Source of the DNA: Oscillospiraceae bacterium
GTDB taxonomy: Bacteria; Bacillota; Clostridia; Oscillospirales; Oscillospiraceae
Assembly (NCBI GenBank): GCA_017461445.1
Contig: JAFTXW010000028.1
Coordinates: forward strand, 1-46,470
Reading direction: 5' to 3'
Length of the DNA stretch: 46,470 nt
In this document: positions 1 through 7,737 of the stretch, piece after piece
How positions within the stretch are numbered: the first letter of the stretch is position 1
Layout of the letters: every line of letters starts with the position of its first letter
Position numbers and translations under genes: made by a program
The notes under the pieces: model-generated
Told to the model about the DNA's origin: nothing
Databases searched by the model: none
The model's input: only the letters and a program-made list of their open reading frames with translations

Positions 1-194
1 CAGAGCAGAAAGCGAGAGTGACCTATGATAACATTCTGCGGCTCAGTGATGATCCGGATGTGAACAATGTGATCAAATTCCTGCGGGAACGGGAGGTTGT
101 CCACTTCCAGCGGTTTGGAGAGGCTGTCCAGCTGCTTCGGGAAAAGTTGAATCAGAAGAATGTATACTGCATGAACCCTGCCATCGACATGTAA
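1..194 (+). CDS. cotJC: Manganese catalase / spore coat CotJC-type protein, C-terminal end (partial)
   Basis: The reading frame is open from base 3 to a TAA stop at 192-194 and enters from outside the window, so only the last 63 residues are visible. They contain DPDVNNVIKFLREREVVHFQ, followed by a helix and the ending NPAIDM. This matches the C-terminal helix and tail of the dimanganese catalase family that includes the spore coat protein CotJC. In that family the Glu and His of the REREVVHF stretch lie in the metal-binding four-helix bundle. The family disproportionates hydrogen peroxide, and CotJC sits in the inner spore coat. The stop codon coincides with the first bases of a dispersed palindromic repeat (192-239). 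Family assignment is fairly safe; whether it is a spore protein here is inferred. Confidence 0.8.
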   Translation, partial: EQKARVTYDNILRLSDDPDVNNVIKFLREREVVHFQRFGEAVQLLREKLNQKNVYCMNPAIDM

Positions 195-239
195 TACTTG
201 AAATAGAAATCTTTCGTTTCTATTTTGAAAGGTACTGCC
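192..239. repeat. Dispersed palindromic repeat, copy A (left part only)
   Basis: The segment starts TAATACT, continues with a hairpin (GAAATAGAAAT, loop CTTTCG, then its complement) and ends GGTACTGCC. The order of start sequence, hairpin and RRRGYACYGCC tail recurs at 20243 and 34606. The right half found in those copies is missing here. The first three bases are the stop codon of the upstream catalase gene. Confidence 0.6.
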
Positions 240-504
240 TAACATCATTGTATTTACCGCTACTGTAAGTGCGTGATCAACGTGACAACTTTGCGTGTCG
301 CCCAGGAAATGTGCGCGCTGGTAAGAAGGGGCTGTACTTTCTCAAGACTGTCAATACCAGTGCGGTACCGGTGAAATAAAACAAGACGGAGGCTGGGAAA
401 AAACGACAGCTTCCGTCTTGTTGTAATGTAGTTATAAGGCGATTTACACAAAACAGATGACTGTTATTTTGGTGTGGGGTAGCACATTTGTGGCATTTTG
501 TGCG
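240..504. other. Intergenic stretch without a recognised gene
   Basis: No ribosome-bound reading frame of recognisable family is present. The only clear structure is the strong inverted repeat at 381-421, listed separately. The stretch could hold decayed sequence, but I could not identify a source. Confidence 0.5.
381..421. terminator. Strong inverted repeat, probable terminator
   Basis: ACAAGACGGAGGCTG at 381-395 pairs with CAGCTTCCGTCTTGT at 407-421 (one G-U pair), with an 11-base A-rich loop. It lies between the catalase gene and the glycoside hydrolase promoter. The run of T after the stem is poor on the plus strand, so the terminator role is a guess. Confidence 0.5.
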
Positions 505-533
505 TTGTTTTTTAAAACAAAACAAACTATACT
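505..533 (+). promoter_or_regulatory. Candidate sigma-A promoter for the glycoside hydrolase gene
   Basis: The -35 box TTGTTT (505-510) and -10 box TATACT (528-533) are separated by 17 bases. The start codon follows about 47 bases after the -10 box. Confidence 0.5.
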
Positions 534-579
534 TAATGTAGATACATGCAAAAATAGCTGAACAAAGGAGAAATCACGA

Positions 580-2109
580 ATGGCACAGAACATCAAACTG
601 AATCCTGAAGCACTGAAAGAGCTGCGCACCGTCAATCCCCGGTTGATTTCCTACAATGTGGAAATGACCGAGGTTACCGGCGGCACCTTCTGGAAGGCCT
701 ACACCGATGCCCAGATCGACGGCACCGAGCAGGTTCCCCCTCCCGATCTTTCCAAGGGCGTTGCCGCCATGCACCAGTGGTATGACCCCATCGATACCAC
801 CAATCCCCGTCTGATCAAGCTGGCAAAGGCTCTGGGAAGCTGCTGGGTGCGCGTTTCCGGCACCTGGGCCACCAGAACCTACTATGATTTCGACGGCACC
901 GGAATGCCCGATGGCTATTTTAACCACCTGAGAAAGGAACAGTGGATCAATCTGCTGAACTTTGTTAAGGCGGTGAACGGAAAGCTGAAGATCTCTGTTG
1001 CCAACTGTGATGGCTTGCATTCCCATGACGAGCCCTGGAATCCCAGCCAGGCAGAAAAGATCTTTGCCCTGTCCAAGGAGCACGGCGTACCCATCGAGGC
1101 TGTTGAGTTCGTAAACGAGCCTAATATGCTCCAGGCCACCGGCTTCCCCAAGGACTACACTGCCGCCGACTTCCGCCGGGACCAAGATATTTTCCACAAG
1201 TGGGTCCGGGAGAACTATCCCGAGTGTTTGATCGTCGGCCCCAGCGACACCGATCCCGGTGCCATGGCCAAGGATGCCTGGGGCAATCCTCATCCCTGGG
1301 CAGCAGAGGCAGGCGGTATGGATACTGCAGGCATTGCCGCGGTCATGGCCTACTGCTCCACCGCAGACCTGATGGACGGTTGTACCGAAAAGCTGGATGT
1401 CTTCAGCTATCACTATTACAACGGCGTTTCCGAGCGTATGGCTGCCATGATGCCCTCCGCCTTTACGCCCGCAGAGGGTGCGATGAGCGAAGAATATCTG
1501 GGTGCCGCTGCCCATACCGCCCGCTGTTTCAGCTCCTACCGGGATAAATACTGCCCCGGTGGTGAGATGTGGGTCACCGAGTCCGGCGATGCCGGCGCAG
1601 GCGGCCACACCTGGGCCTCTACTTACCTGGAAGTGCCCCGTACCCTGAACGAAATCGGCGATTTTGCCACCGTCACCAACGGTGTCATCTTCCACAACAC
1701 CCTGGCCTCCTCCGACTATGGCTGGCTGAAGCACGGCACCTTCGTTCCCCGTCCCAGCTACTTCGCTGTGCTTCTGTGGAAGCAGCTGATGGGCGATACC
1801 GTTTACGATGCCGGAGAAGCCCGCCGGGAGGGTGCCCATGTCTATGCCCACTCCCGCAGAGACGGTAAACCCGGCTGCGCTTACCTGGTCATCAACACCT
1901 CCTGGACCGATACCACTACCGTGGAGCTGCCCAAGGCCGCAGAAGTCTATGCCCTCACCGGCAACGGCAAGATGCGCTCCCGCACCATGCTCTTAAACGG
2001 CAAGGAGCTGGTCCTGGGCGAAAACGACGAGATCCCCGAAATGACCGGCGTGACTGCGGAAGGTACCCTGGAAATCGCTCCCGGCAGCTGCACCTTCATT
2101 GTTCTATAA
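580..2109 (+). CDS. Glycoside hydrolase, family 79 (heparanase/beta-glucuronidase)-like, cytoplasmic
   Basis: The protein has 509 residues, starts at an ATG preceded by AAAGGAG and has no signal peptide, so it should act inside the cell. A TIM-barrel clan A enzyme is indicated by the acid/base motif FVNEPN, with the Glu at residue 180, and by the candidate nucleophile in WVTESGDAGAGGH, with the Glu at 334. The segment around the second Glu, followed by TLASSDYGWLKHGTFVPRPSYF and LLWKQLMG, resembles the heparanase and beta-glucuronidase group of GH79. Residues from about 430 form a probable beta-sandwich. The likely substrate is a small imported glucuronide or related glycoside rather than a polymer. 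GH30 or GH39 enzymes share the fold, so the family call is good but not certain. The gene stands alone, with its own promoter and a terminator at 2118-2156. Confidence 0.75.
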   Translation: MAQNIKLNPEALKELRTVNPRLISYNVEMTEVTGGTFWKAYTDAQIDGTEQVPPPDLSKGVAAMHQWYDPIDTTNPRLIKLAKALGSCWVRVSGTWATRTYYDFDGTGMPDGYFNHLRKEQWINLLNFVKAVNGKLKISVANCDGLHSHDEPWNPSQAEKIFALSKEHGVPIEAVEFVNEPNMLQATGFPKDYTAADFRRDQDIFHKWVRENYPECLIVGPSDTDPGAMAKDAWGNPHPWAAEAGGMDTAGIAAVMAYCSTADLMDGCTEKLDVFSYHYYNGVSERMAAMMPSAFTPAEGAMSEEYLGAAAHTARCFSSYRDKYCPGGEMWVTESGDAGAGGHTWASTYLEVPRTLNEIGDFATVTNGVIFHNTLASSDYGWLKHGTFVPRPSYFAVLLWKQLMGDTVYDAGEARREGAHVYAHSRRDGKPGCAYLVINTSWTDTTTVELPKAAEVYALTGNGKMRSRTMLLNGKELVLGENDEIPEMTGVTAEGTLEIAPGSCTFIVL

Positions 2110-2117
2110 TCCTATAA

Positions 2118-2156
2118 ACAGTAAAAGCAGGAAGGGCTTCCCTTCCTGCTTTTACT
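2118..2156. terminator. Bidirectional terminator
   Basis: CAGTAAAAGCAGGAAGG and CCTTCCTGCTTTTACTG form a nearly loopless stem directly after the glycoside hydrolase stop codon. The same structure lies just downstream, on the minus strand, of the oxidoreductase remnant at 2159. Confidence 0.8.
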
Positions 2157-2158
2157 GC

Positions 2159-2413
2159 TTATTTGGAAATCTCACAGGGATAAACCAGCCCCATCTGTGC
2201 CCGGCATACATCCATGATGTGCATACAGTCAATGGTGCTTTGGGGCGTGATGGTGAGCCCCTGGCAGGCACCGGAACGGATCTCTGCGGCGGCATTGGCA
2301 AACTGGGTGCCGTAGAGCAAATATTGTCTCTCTTTTGCCATTTTCCTGAACAGATGGGCTAAGTACCGAGAGTTCTCGAATTTCAGTTCAAGTTTTCCTG
2401 TAAATACCGATTA
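2159..2413 (-). pseudogene. Remnant of a Gfo/Idh/MocA-type oxidoreductase (C-terminal part)
   Basis: The minus-strand frame is open from a stop at 2411-2413 to the TAA at 2159-2161 and encodes about 83 residues. Its end, with AAEIRSGACQG, then MDVCRAQMGLVYPCE, matches the C-terminal helix and last strand of Gfo/Idh/MocA NAD(P)-dependent dehydrogenases, where a conserved RxxxGLxYP motif is common. The first ATG (2341) lies inside the domain, has no convincing ribosome binding site, and the Rossmann domain is missing. I read it as the 3' end of a deleted gene. An expressed 60-residue protein is possible but unlikely. Confidence 0.6.
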
Positions 2414-2446
2414 CTTATTGCTAAGTATTTTCGCTCCCCTACCCTT

Positions 2447-2974
2447 TTATTCTGTGTCGCCGCAGATGAGGTATGCGTTGACGATCTCACCGTAGTAGGC
2501 ATAGTGGAAATCCCCGGCGTTGATGGAAGAGTAATAGCGGCTTTTGATCTGCTCAGGCAGGAGGCTTTCGTCCTGCTTGTTTTTGAACAGCACCTTGCAC
2601 TCCAACGTCAGGGGCAGCTCTTTGATGCCTGGTGCGGCCACCACATCGGAATCCACCAAGTTCAGCCCTAGGGCTTTGATCTTATCCACATCCCGGCCGG
2701 ATTTGGTACCGCAGAAGCCAAGGATCTGCTTATTCACTTCTCCATAAGGAATGTTGACGGTGAATTCGCCACTTCCATCCAGCATTTCCCGGGTAAAGCG
2801 GCTTTCCCGGACATATGCTACGAAAATGGGCTTTCCCCATTCAATACCGATGGTGCCCCAGCCAATGGTCATGGTGTTTACCTTGTCCTCCAGCTTGGTG
2901 GTCAGCAAAATACCGCCGGGCAGAGCCTTGCAGATATCACCTGCGTAGTCGAAAGGGTTGACGGTTTTTTTCAT
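2447..2974 (-). CDS. Flavin reductase family protein (flavoredoxin-like)
   Basis: This 175-residue protein starts MKKTVNPF after a strong AGGAGG site. It has the FMN-binding split-barrel pattern of the flavin reductase/flavoredoxin family: an early PGGILLTT strand, TIGWGTIGIEWGKPIF, then YVRESRFT and the FTVNIP strand, where the family binds FMN phosphate and isoalloxazine. The length fits the family. Members bind FMN and pass electrons between NAD(P)H or ferredoxin and low-potential acceptors; the partner here is unknown. The gene is monocistronic, with a sigma-A-type promoter at 3003-3031, and diverges from the membrane operon starting at 3152. Confidence 0.85.
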   Translation of the reverse strand: MKKTVNPFDYAGDICKALPGGILLTTKLEDKVNTMTIGWGTIGIEWGKPIFVAYVRESRFTREMLDGSGEFTVNIPYGEVNKQILGFCGTKSGRDVDKIKALGLNLVDSDVVAAPGIKELPLTLECKVLFKNKQDESLLPEQIKSRYYSSINAGDFHYAYYGEIVNAYLICGDTE

Positions 2975-3002
2975 AATTTTTTCCTCCTGGCATTTTTTCT
3001 TT

Positions 3003-3031
3003 ATTCTATCCGGGATGGCTTAGAAAGTCAA
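3003..3031 (-). promoter_or_regulatory. Sigma-A promoter for the flavoredoxin-like gene
   Basis: On the minus strand TTGACT (3026-3031) is followed after 17 bases by TAGAAT (3003-3008), about 30 bases before the start codon. Confidence 0.7.
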
Positions 3032-3058
3032 TCGGAATCCGTGCTTTGTGATATGGGC

Positions 3059-3085
3059 TTATAAATTTCCACAAAAAATTTATAA
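3059..3085. promoter_or_regulatory. Inverted repeat in the divergent intergenic region, possible operator
   Basis: TTATAAATT (3059-3067) and AATTTATAA (3077-3085) form a perfect 9-base inverted repeat with a 9-base spacer, between the divergent genes at 2974 and 3152. The spacing of about two helical turns would suit a dimeric regulator, but nothing identifies one. Confidence 0.3.
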
Positions 3086-3151
3086 TTACCTATCGCACTT
3101 AACTGGAATGTGTGTTATACTTGTTGCAAACCAACAGGAAGGAGAATGCCT

Positions 3152-4240
3152 GTGACCAATCAGACACATGTGATCGAATACAAATGCCCCTGCTGCAACG
3201 CGGGCCTTGCTTTCGATGGGGATACCCAGCAGCTGACCTGCGAATACTGTGACAATACCTTCGATATTGAAACGGTACGGGCCTACAACGAAAGTACCGC
3301 CCAGGAAAGCACTGAAGAGGTTAAGTGGGACGATGTATCCCATCAGGAGTGGAACCAGGAGGAACAGGCCCATATGCGGGCTTTCCAGTGCCCATCCTGC
3401 GGCGGCGAAATCCTTACAGACGAAACTACCGCAGCCACCTTCTGTCCCTACTGCGGCAATCCCACCATCATGCCCGGCCGGCTTTCCGGCGGGCTGAAGC
3501 CGGATGCTGTGCTTCCCTTCAAAACCAGCAAAGAGGACGCGAAAGCGGCGTTTTTGAAGCTGTGTAAGGGAAAGCCTCTGCTTCCCAAGCTTTTTACCCA
3601 GGAGCAGCAGCTGGAGAAGATCACCGGAATCTACGTTCCCTTCTGGCTTTACGACTGCTCCGGCGATCTGGATGGCAGCTACAAGGCTACCCGGGTTCAC
3701 CATTGGTCCGATTCCCGGTACCATTACACCAAAACCGATCATTTCCTTTTGAGACGGGCTGCGGATGCCGTGTTTACGGGAATTCCCATGGACGGTTCCT
3801 CCAAGATGGAGGATACCTTCATGGAGTCCATCGAGCCCTATGACTATGGGGAACTGGTGGATTTTGATACTGCCTATCTCAGCGGATTTTTTGCGGATAA
3901 ATACGATGTACCCTCGGAAGCAGGCGAAGAGCGGATTCGCCAGCGGGTGGGCAGCTCTCTGGATGACCTGGTGCAAAGCTCCTTCCTGGGCTATGCCACT
4001 GTGGTTCCCACCTCCCGCCAGCTGAAGATCAAACAAGGAAAAGCAAGGTATGTTCTTCTGCCTGTCTGGATGCTGAATACCAGATATCAGGATAAGCTGT
4101 ACACCTTCGCCATGAACGGCCAGACGGGTAAAATGACCGGTGCCTTCCCTATTTGCCCGAAGCGAACGGCAATTTGGTTTGCGGGGATTTTCGCCGGTGT
4201 GACCGCGCTCTGCAGTCTGCTGCAGATGCTGATTCTGTAA
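3152..4240 (+). CDS. TFIIB-type zinc-ribbon membrane protein, YdjG-like
   Basis: I chose the GTG at 3152 because GGAAGGAG sits seven bases upstream; the ATG at 3146 is almost on top of that site. The protein has about 362 residues. The N-terminus carries two zinc ribbons, CPCC with CEYC and CPSC with CPYC, within roughly the first 110 residues. A middle domain follows, and a C-terminal membrane segment (AIWFAGIFAGVTALCSLLQM) ends the protein, which would hold the ribbons in the cytoplasm. It opens an operon with a TPM-domain and an SPFH-domain protein, the same order as ydjG-ydjH-ydjI of Bacillus subtilis. There the encoded complex works with PspA in the membrane stress response. No pspA gene is adjacent here. 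Confidence 0.8.
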   Translation: MTNQTHVIEYKCPCCNAGLAFDGDTQQLTCEYCDNTFDIETVRAYNESTAQESTEEVKWDDVSHQEWNQEEQAHMRAFQCPSCGGEILTDETTAATFCPYCGNPTIMPGRLSGGLKPDAVLPFKTSKEDAKAAFLKLCKGKPLLPKLFTQEQQLEKITGIYVPFWLYDCSGDLDGSYKATRVHHWSDSRYHYTKTDHFLLRRAADAVFTGIPMDGSSKMEDTFMESIEPYDYGELVDFDTAYLSGFFADKYDVPSEAGEERIRQRVGSSLDDLVQSSFLGYATVVPTSRQLKIKQGKARYVLLPVWMLNTRYQDKLYTFAMNGQTGKMTGAFPICPKRTAIWFAGIFAGVTALCSLLQMLIL

Positions 4241-4252
4241 GGAGGGCAGCTG

Positions 4253-5086
4253 ATGATACGGAAATTATTATCCTTTTTCCTGTGCGTTCTGCTTCTGAGC
4301 GGACTGCCTCTGACGGTTTTTGCTGAGGAATCCGTACCTGCTGTTATCGATCAGGCGGAGCTCCTTACCGCCCAGGAGGAAATGGAGCTGGAAGAAACGG
4401 CTTTGTCCCTGAGCGGTACATATGAGATGGATATTGTGATCCTGACCGTAGACACGCTGAATGGCGCATTGGCAGCAAGCTTTGCGGATGATTACTACGA
4501 CCAAAACGGCTATTCCGAGGATGGCATCCTGTTTCTCCTTGCTATGGAGGAGCGGGAATGGTATATCTCCACCTGTGGCAACGCTATCTATGCCTTTACG
4601 GATTACGGTCTTGACCGTCTGGGCGAACTGGTGGTTCCCTACCTTTCTGAGGGTGATTACTATGGCGGATTTTCTGTTTATTTGGAGGAGCTGAATGTTT
4701 ACTTCGAGGAATACCGCCGTGGGTTTCCTATTGATAGATATCTGGATTCCTATTCCCCGGAACACCGGGAGGATGTGGTCTATTATGAACCGAAGAGTCA
4801 GGTAACAATTCGGAGCGTCCTCCCCATTTCCCTTTTGATTGGATTCATTGCCGCGCTGGCAACGGTTCTTATCATGGCCTATTCCATGAATACCAAGCGA
4901 AAGCAGCACAGTGCGGTGGACTATCTGAAGCAGGGCAGCTACCATCTGCGGACGCAGCGGGATCTGTTCCTGTACAGCAACGTAACCAAGGTACGCCGCC
5001 AAGAAAATAACAATCACGGCGGCGGAAGCAGCGTACACAGAAGCTCCGGCGGACGAAGCCATGGCGGCCGGGGCGGCGGATTTTAA
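4253..5086 (+). CDS. TPM-domain membrane protein, YdjH/YgcG-like
   Basis: The protein has 277 residues. A signal peptide (MIRKLLSFFLCVLLLSG ... VFA) is followed by an extracytoplasmic TPM domain (about residues 25-150) with the family pattern VIDQAELLTAQE, MDIVILTVD, then DDGILFLL-like EDGILFLLAMEERE. A membrane helix at about 188-208 precedes a basic cytoplasmic tail ending in Gly/Ser/His-rich repeats (HGGGSS, SGGRSHGGRGGGF). The TPM fold occurs in photosystem II repair protein TLP18.3 and in many bacterial membrane proteins of unknown activity. The start codon lies 12 bases after the previous stop, with GGAGG overlapping that stop. Coupled expression and a joint complex with the flanking YdjG- and YdjI-like proteins are likely. 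Confidence 0.85.
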   Translation: MIRKLLSFFLCVLLLSGLPLTVFAEESVPAVIDQAELLTAQEEMELEETALSLSGTYEMDIVILTVDTLNGALAASFADDYYDQNGYSEDGILFLLAMEEREWYISTCGNAIYAFTDYGLDRLGELVVPYLSEGDYYGGFSVYLEELNVYFEEYRRGFPIDRYLDSYSPEHREDVVYYEPKSQVTIRSVLPISLLIGFIAALATVLIMAYSMNTKRKQHSAVDYLKQGSYHLRTQRDLFLYSNVTKVRRQENNNHGGGSSVHRSSGGRSHGGRGGGF

Positions 5087-5111
5087 AATTACAAATTAAA
5101 GGAGAATCATT

Positions 5112-6404
5112 ATGGGTCTTATCAAGGCAGCATTGGGCAGTGTCAGCGGCGTTCTGGCTGACCAGTGGAAGGAATATTTTTACTGCGACAGCATGGATGC
5201 GGATATTCTTGTCAGCAAGGGCAGAAAGCGCGTCAGCGGCCGCAGCAGCAACACCAAGGGTTCTGATAACATTATTTCCAATGGCGCGGTCATTGCCGTC
5301 AACGAGGGCCAGTGTATGATGATCGTGGATCAGGGGCAGATCGTGGAATTTGCCGCTGAGGCAGGCGAATTCACCTGGAACGCCTCTACAGAATCCACGA
5401 TTTTCTCCGGCGACCTGTACGAGGGCCTGATGGGTACCTGGAATACCCTGAAGCGGCGGTTCACCTTTGGTGCAGACACCGGAAAGGATCAGCGGGTTTA
5501 TTTCTTTAACATGAAGGAAATTGTTGGCAATAAGTACGGCACTCCCGCTCCCGTTCCCTTCCGGGTGGTGGATGCCAATATTGGCCTGGATATGGACGTT
5601 TCCGTTCGCTGCAACGGAGAATACTCCTACAAAATCACCGACCCCATGCTGTTCTATAAGAACGTTTGCGGCAACGTGACCCGGGACTATACCCGGGATC
5701 AGCTGGACAGCCAGCTGAAATCTGAGTTCTTAACGGCACTGCAGCCTGCCTTCGCCAAAATTTCCGCCCAGGGTATCCGTTATTCTGCCCTTCCCGGGCA
5801 TACCATGGAGCTGGCTGAGGCTATGAATCAGGTGCTGTCCGCCAAGTGGAGCGGCCTGCGGGGCGTCAGTGTGGTCTCTGTCGGCGTCAACTCCGTCACG
5901 GCTTCTGCTGAGGACGAGGCAACTATCAAGGAGCTGCAGAAGTCCGCTGTTTTCCGCAATACCGGAATGGCTGCGGCGCACATGGTTCAGGCCCAGGCGG
6001 AAGCCATGAAGTCCGCTGCTGCCAATAAAAACGGTGCGATGATGGGCTTTATGGGAATGAACATGGCCCAGAATGCCGGCGGACTGAATGCCAATGCCCT
6101 GTTCCAGATGGAGCAGAATACGCCGAAGCAGCCTGCCGCCAAGGGTTGGAAGTGCAGCTGCGGTGCGGAAAACACAGGAAAGTTCTGTGTGGAGTGCGGT
6201 GCGTCTAGGCCTGCAGAGGGCTGGACCTGCGCCTGCGGCAGTGTGAATAAGGGCAAGTTCTGTCCCGAATGCGGCGCGAAGAAGCCCGCTGCCGCACCCC
6301 TGTACCGCTGTGACAAGTGCGGCTGGGAGCCTGCGGATCCCAAAAATCCGCCCAAATTCTGCCCTGAATGTGGTGACCGCTTTAACGAGGATGATGTGAG
6401 ATGA
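5112..6404 (+). CDS. SPFH-domain protein with C-terminal zinc ribbons, YdjI-like
   Basis: The protein has 430 residues. The N-terminal part (roughly 1-300) is an SPFH/Band 7-type domain of the YdjI (virion core protein-like) subgroup. It begins with GLIKAALGSVSGVLADQWKE and has a regular oligomer-forming core. After an Ala/Met-rich linker (about 290-340), the C-terminus holds two CxC/CxxC zinc ribbons in tandem (GWKCSCGAENTGKFCVECGA and GWTCACGSVNKGKFCPECGA). A third, longer one (YRCDKCGW with FCPECGDRF) follows. SPFH proteins of this group assemble at membranes, and in Bacillus YdjI is needed with YdjG and YdjH to bring PspA to the membrane. The stop codon overlaps the start of the next gene (ATGA). 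Confidence 0.85.
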   Translation: MGLIKAALGSVSGVLADQWKEYFYCDSMDADILVSKGRKRVSGRSSNTKGSDNIISNGAVIAVNEGQCMMIVDQGQIVEFAAEAGEFTWNASTESTIFSGDLYEGLMGTWNTLKRRFTFGADTGKDQRVYFFNMKEIVGNKYGTPAPVPFRVVDANIGLDMDVSVRCNGEYSYKITDPMLFYKNVCGNVTRDYTRDQLDSQLKSEFLTALQPAFAKISAQGIRYSALPGHTMELAEAMNQVLSAKWSGLRGVSVVSVGVNSVTASAEDEATIKELQKSAVFRNTGMAAAHMVQAQAEAMKSAAANKNGAMMGFMGMNMAQNAGGLNANALFQMEQNTPKQPAAKGWKCSCGAENTGKFCVECGASRPAEGWTCACGSVNKGKFCPECGAKKPAAAPLYRCDKCGWEPADPKNPPKFCPECGDRFNEDDVR

Positions 6405-6652
6405 AAAAGGATAAGCTGTTGGCGGTGATCGTGATCCTATTGGGTGTCATTGTCATGGCAGCATCCATCGTCTATATCGTGACAGACCGGATGATCCCCG
6501 GTCTGATCCCCCTGTGTTCCGCCGTGCTGATGGTTCCTATGATCCTTCTGTGGAGGAAAAATGAAAACGGGAAGCTATATGCCTTTCTGTTTATGACCGC
6601 GTCTATTTTAAACCTGATTGCGGCTGTGCTGCAGATCGCAAATGCTCTGTAA
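6401..6652 (+). CDS. Small membrane protein of the ydjGHI-like operon
   Basis: This 83-residue protein has three hydrophobic segments (about residues 6-26, 33-50 and 60-80) and a short basic loop after the second (WRKNENGK). Its ATG overlaps the stop of the SPFH gene by four bases (6401-6404), so it is probably translationally coupled. I do not recognise a family. Position suggests an accessory subunit or assembly factor of the YdjG-YdjH-YdjI-like membrane complex, which is inference only. A strong terminator follows at 6660-6683. Confidence 0.7.
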   Translation: MKKDKLLAVIVILLGVIVMAASIVYIVTDRMIPGLIPLCSAVLMVPMILLWRKNENGKLYAFLFMTASILNLIAAVLQIANAL

Positions 6653-6659
6653 TAATAAT

Positions 6660-6683
6660 GCCCCTGGCCAATTGGCCAGGGGC
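6660..6683. terminator. Bidirectional terminator between convergent genes
   Basis: GCCCCTGGCCA and TGGCCAGGGGC pair almost without a loop, followed by AAAAAT. It separates the plus-strand ydj-like operon from the minus-strand operon ending at 6702. Confidence 0.85.
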
Positions 6684-6701
6684 AAAAATCATTGATTGGA
6701 G

Positions 6702-7220
6702 TTACACTTCCACATCCACATTAACGGGGGCCTTACGCTGTTCCTTGCGCTGCTCCTGAGCTTCGGTGACGGTGCGGAACTTCATGCGGGTATCCTTCAC
6801 GTCGTTCAGTGCCTGGGCGATGGTCTCCTCGGTGCGGCGCAGCGCGTCATCCATATACTCGTTGCCGACCTTGCGCAGCTGATTGATCCGCTCCTGGGTC
6901 TGGCCCACCAGCTCCTCGCTGCGGCGTTTGGCTTCCTGATAAATGGCTTCCTTGGTGACCATCTGCTTGGCCTGCTCCTGCGCCTGACGCAGAATGGTCT
7001 CCGCCTCCCGGCGGGCCTGGCTGATCAGTTCATTGCGGGATTCCACGATGGTTCGGGACTGCTTCAGTTCGCCGGGCAGCTGTGCGATGATCTCGTCCAG
7101 CATGTCCAGCACCCGATCCCGTTCCAGAATGCACTTGTCCGCTGCCAGAGGCATGGATCGGGCATCCTGCACCAGGTCATACAGTGCGCCAATGATGTCT
7201 TCAATGTTGCGGTCGTTCAT
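6702..7220 (-). CDS. Coiled-coil protein downstream of coaD
   Basis: The 172-residue protein is almost wholly helical, with a long coiled coil rich in Arg, Glu and Gln (about residues 50-150: EAETILRQAQEQAKQM and similar heptads). It has no membrane segment. It resembles small proteins labelled ATPase or DivIVA-like that follow coaD in many Clostridia; the resemblance lies mainly in the coiled coil. A strong AAGGAGG site precedes the ATG at 7220. It begins 15 bases after coaD and closes the uvrC-rsmD-coaD unit. Its function is unknown; a cell-division or envelope-scaffold role would be a guess. Confidence 0.65.
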   Translation of the reverse strand: MNDRNIEDIIGALYDLVQDARSMPLAADKCILERDRVLDMLDEIIAQLPGELKQSRTIVESRNELISQARREAETILRQAQEQAKQMVTKEAIYQEAKRRSEELVGQTQERINQLRKVGNEYMDDALRRTEETIAQALNDVKDTRMKFRTVTEAQEQRKEQRKAPVNVDVEV

Positions 7221-7235
7221 GTTTATATTTCCTCC

Positions 7236-7721
7236 TTAGGCCCTATTCCCTAATTTGTTCTGAAAGTCGGGGATGATCTTTTCCGGCAGAAAATCCGAAA
7301 GATCCACCCCATAATGGCCCAGCTCCTTGACCATGCTGGAGCTCAGGTACATATACTGGCTCTCGGCAGTCAGGAACATGGTGTCCAGCTCCGGGTTGAT
7401 TTTCTTGTTGATCAGTGCCATCTGAAATTCATTCTCAAAGTCTGAACCTGCCCGCAGGCCCTTGACGATGACACAGCTGCCTCTGCGCCGGGCATAGTCC
7501 GCCAGAAGCTCACTGGAGCTGTCCACCTCCACATTGGGAAGATCGTCGGTAACACGGCGGATCAGATCCACACGCTCCTCCAGCGTGAACATGGGATTTT
7601 TTCCCGCATTGACCATCACACAGACGATCAGCTTGTCAAAAATGGTTGCAGCACGCTGAATGATATTCAGATGTCCGATGGTTACCGGGTCAAAGCTGCC
7701 CGGATAGATCGCAATTTTCAT
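7236..7721 (-). CDS. coaD: Phosphopantetheine adenylyltransferase
   Basis: The protein joins ATP and 4'-phosphopantetheine to give dephospho-CoA, the penultimate step of coenzyme A synthesis. I start it at the ATG at 7721, giving 161 residues, the usual length. The family's N-terminal sequence IYPGSFDPVTIGH, with the nucleotidyltransferase TxGH motif at 14-17, begins right there. The longer frame upstream would overlap rsmD. The C-terminal SSSMVKE motif is present. The ribosome binding site (GCAGGA) is modest and lies 16 bases after rsmD. The rsmD-coaD pairing is common in Firmicutes. Confidence 0.97.
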   Translation of the reverse strand: MKIAIYPGSFDPVTIGHLNIIQRAATIFDKLIVCVMVNAGKNPMFTLEERVDLIRRVTDDLPNVEVDSSSELLADYARRRGSCVIVKGLRAGSDFENEFQMALINKKINPELDTMFLTAESQYMYLSSSMVKELGHYGVDLSDFLPEKIIPDFQNKLGNRA

Positions 7722-7737
7722 AGCCGAATCCTGCTGC

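Noticed and set aside
260-525. Minus-strand frames of 63 and 82 residues upstream of the glycoside hydrolase
   Set aside because: They cross a terminator-like inverted repeat and the promoter. No domain and no ribosome binding site.
574-1851. Long open frame of 425 residues on the strand opposite the glycoside hydrolase
   Set aside because: Low-complexity Gly/His/Val-rich translation that mirrors the GC-rich coding strand. It has no ribosome binding site or domain.
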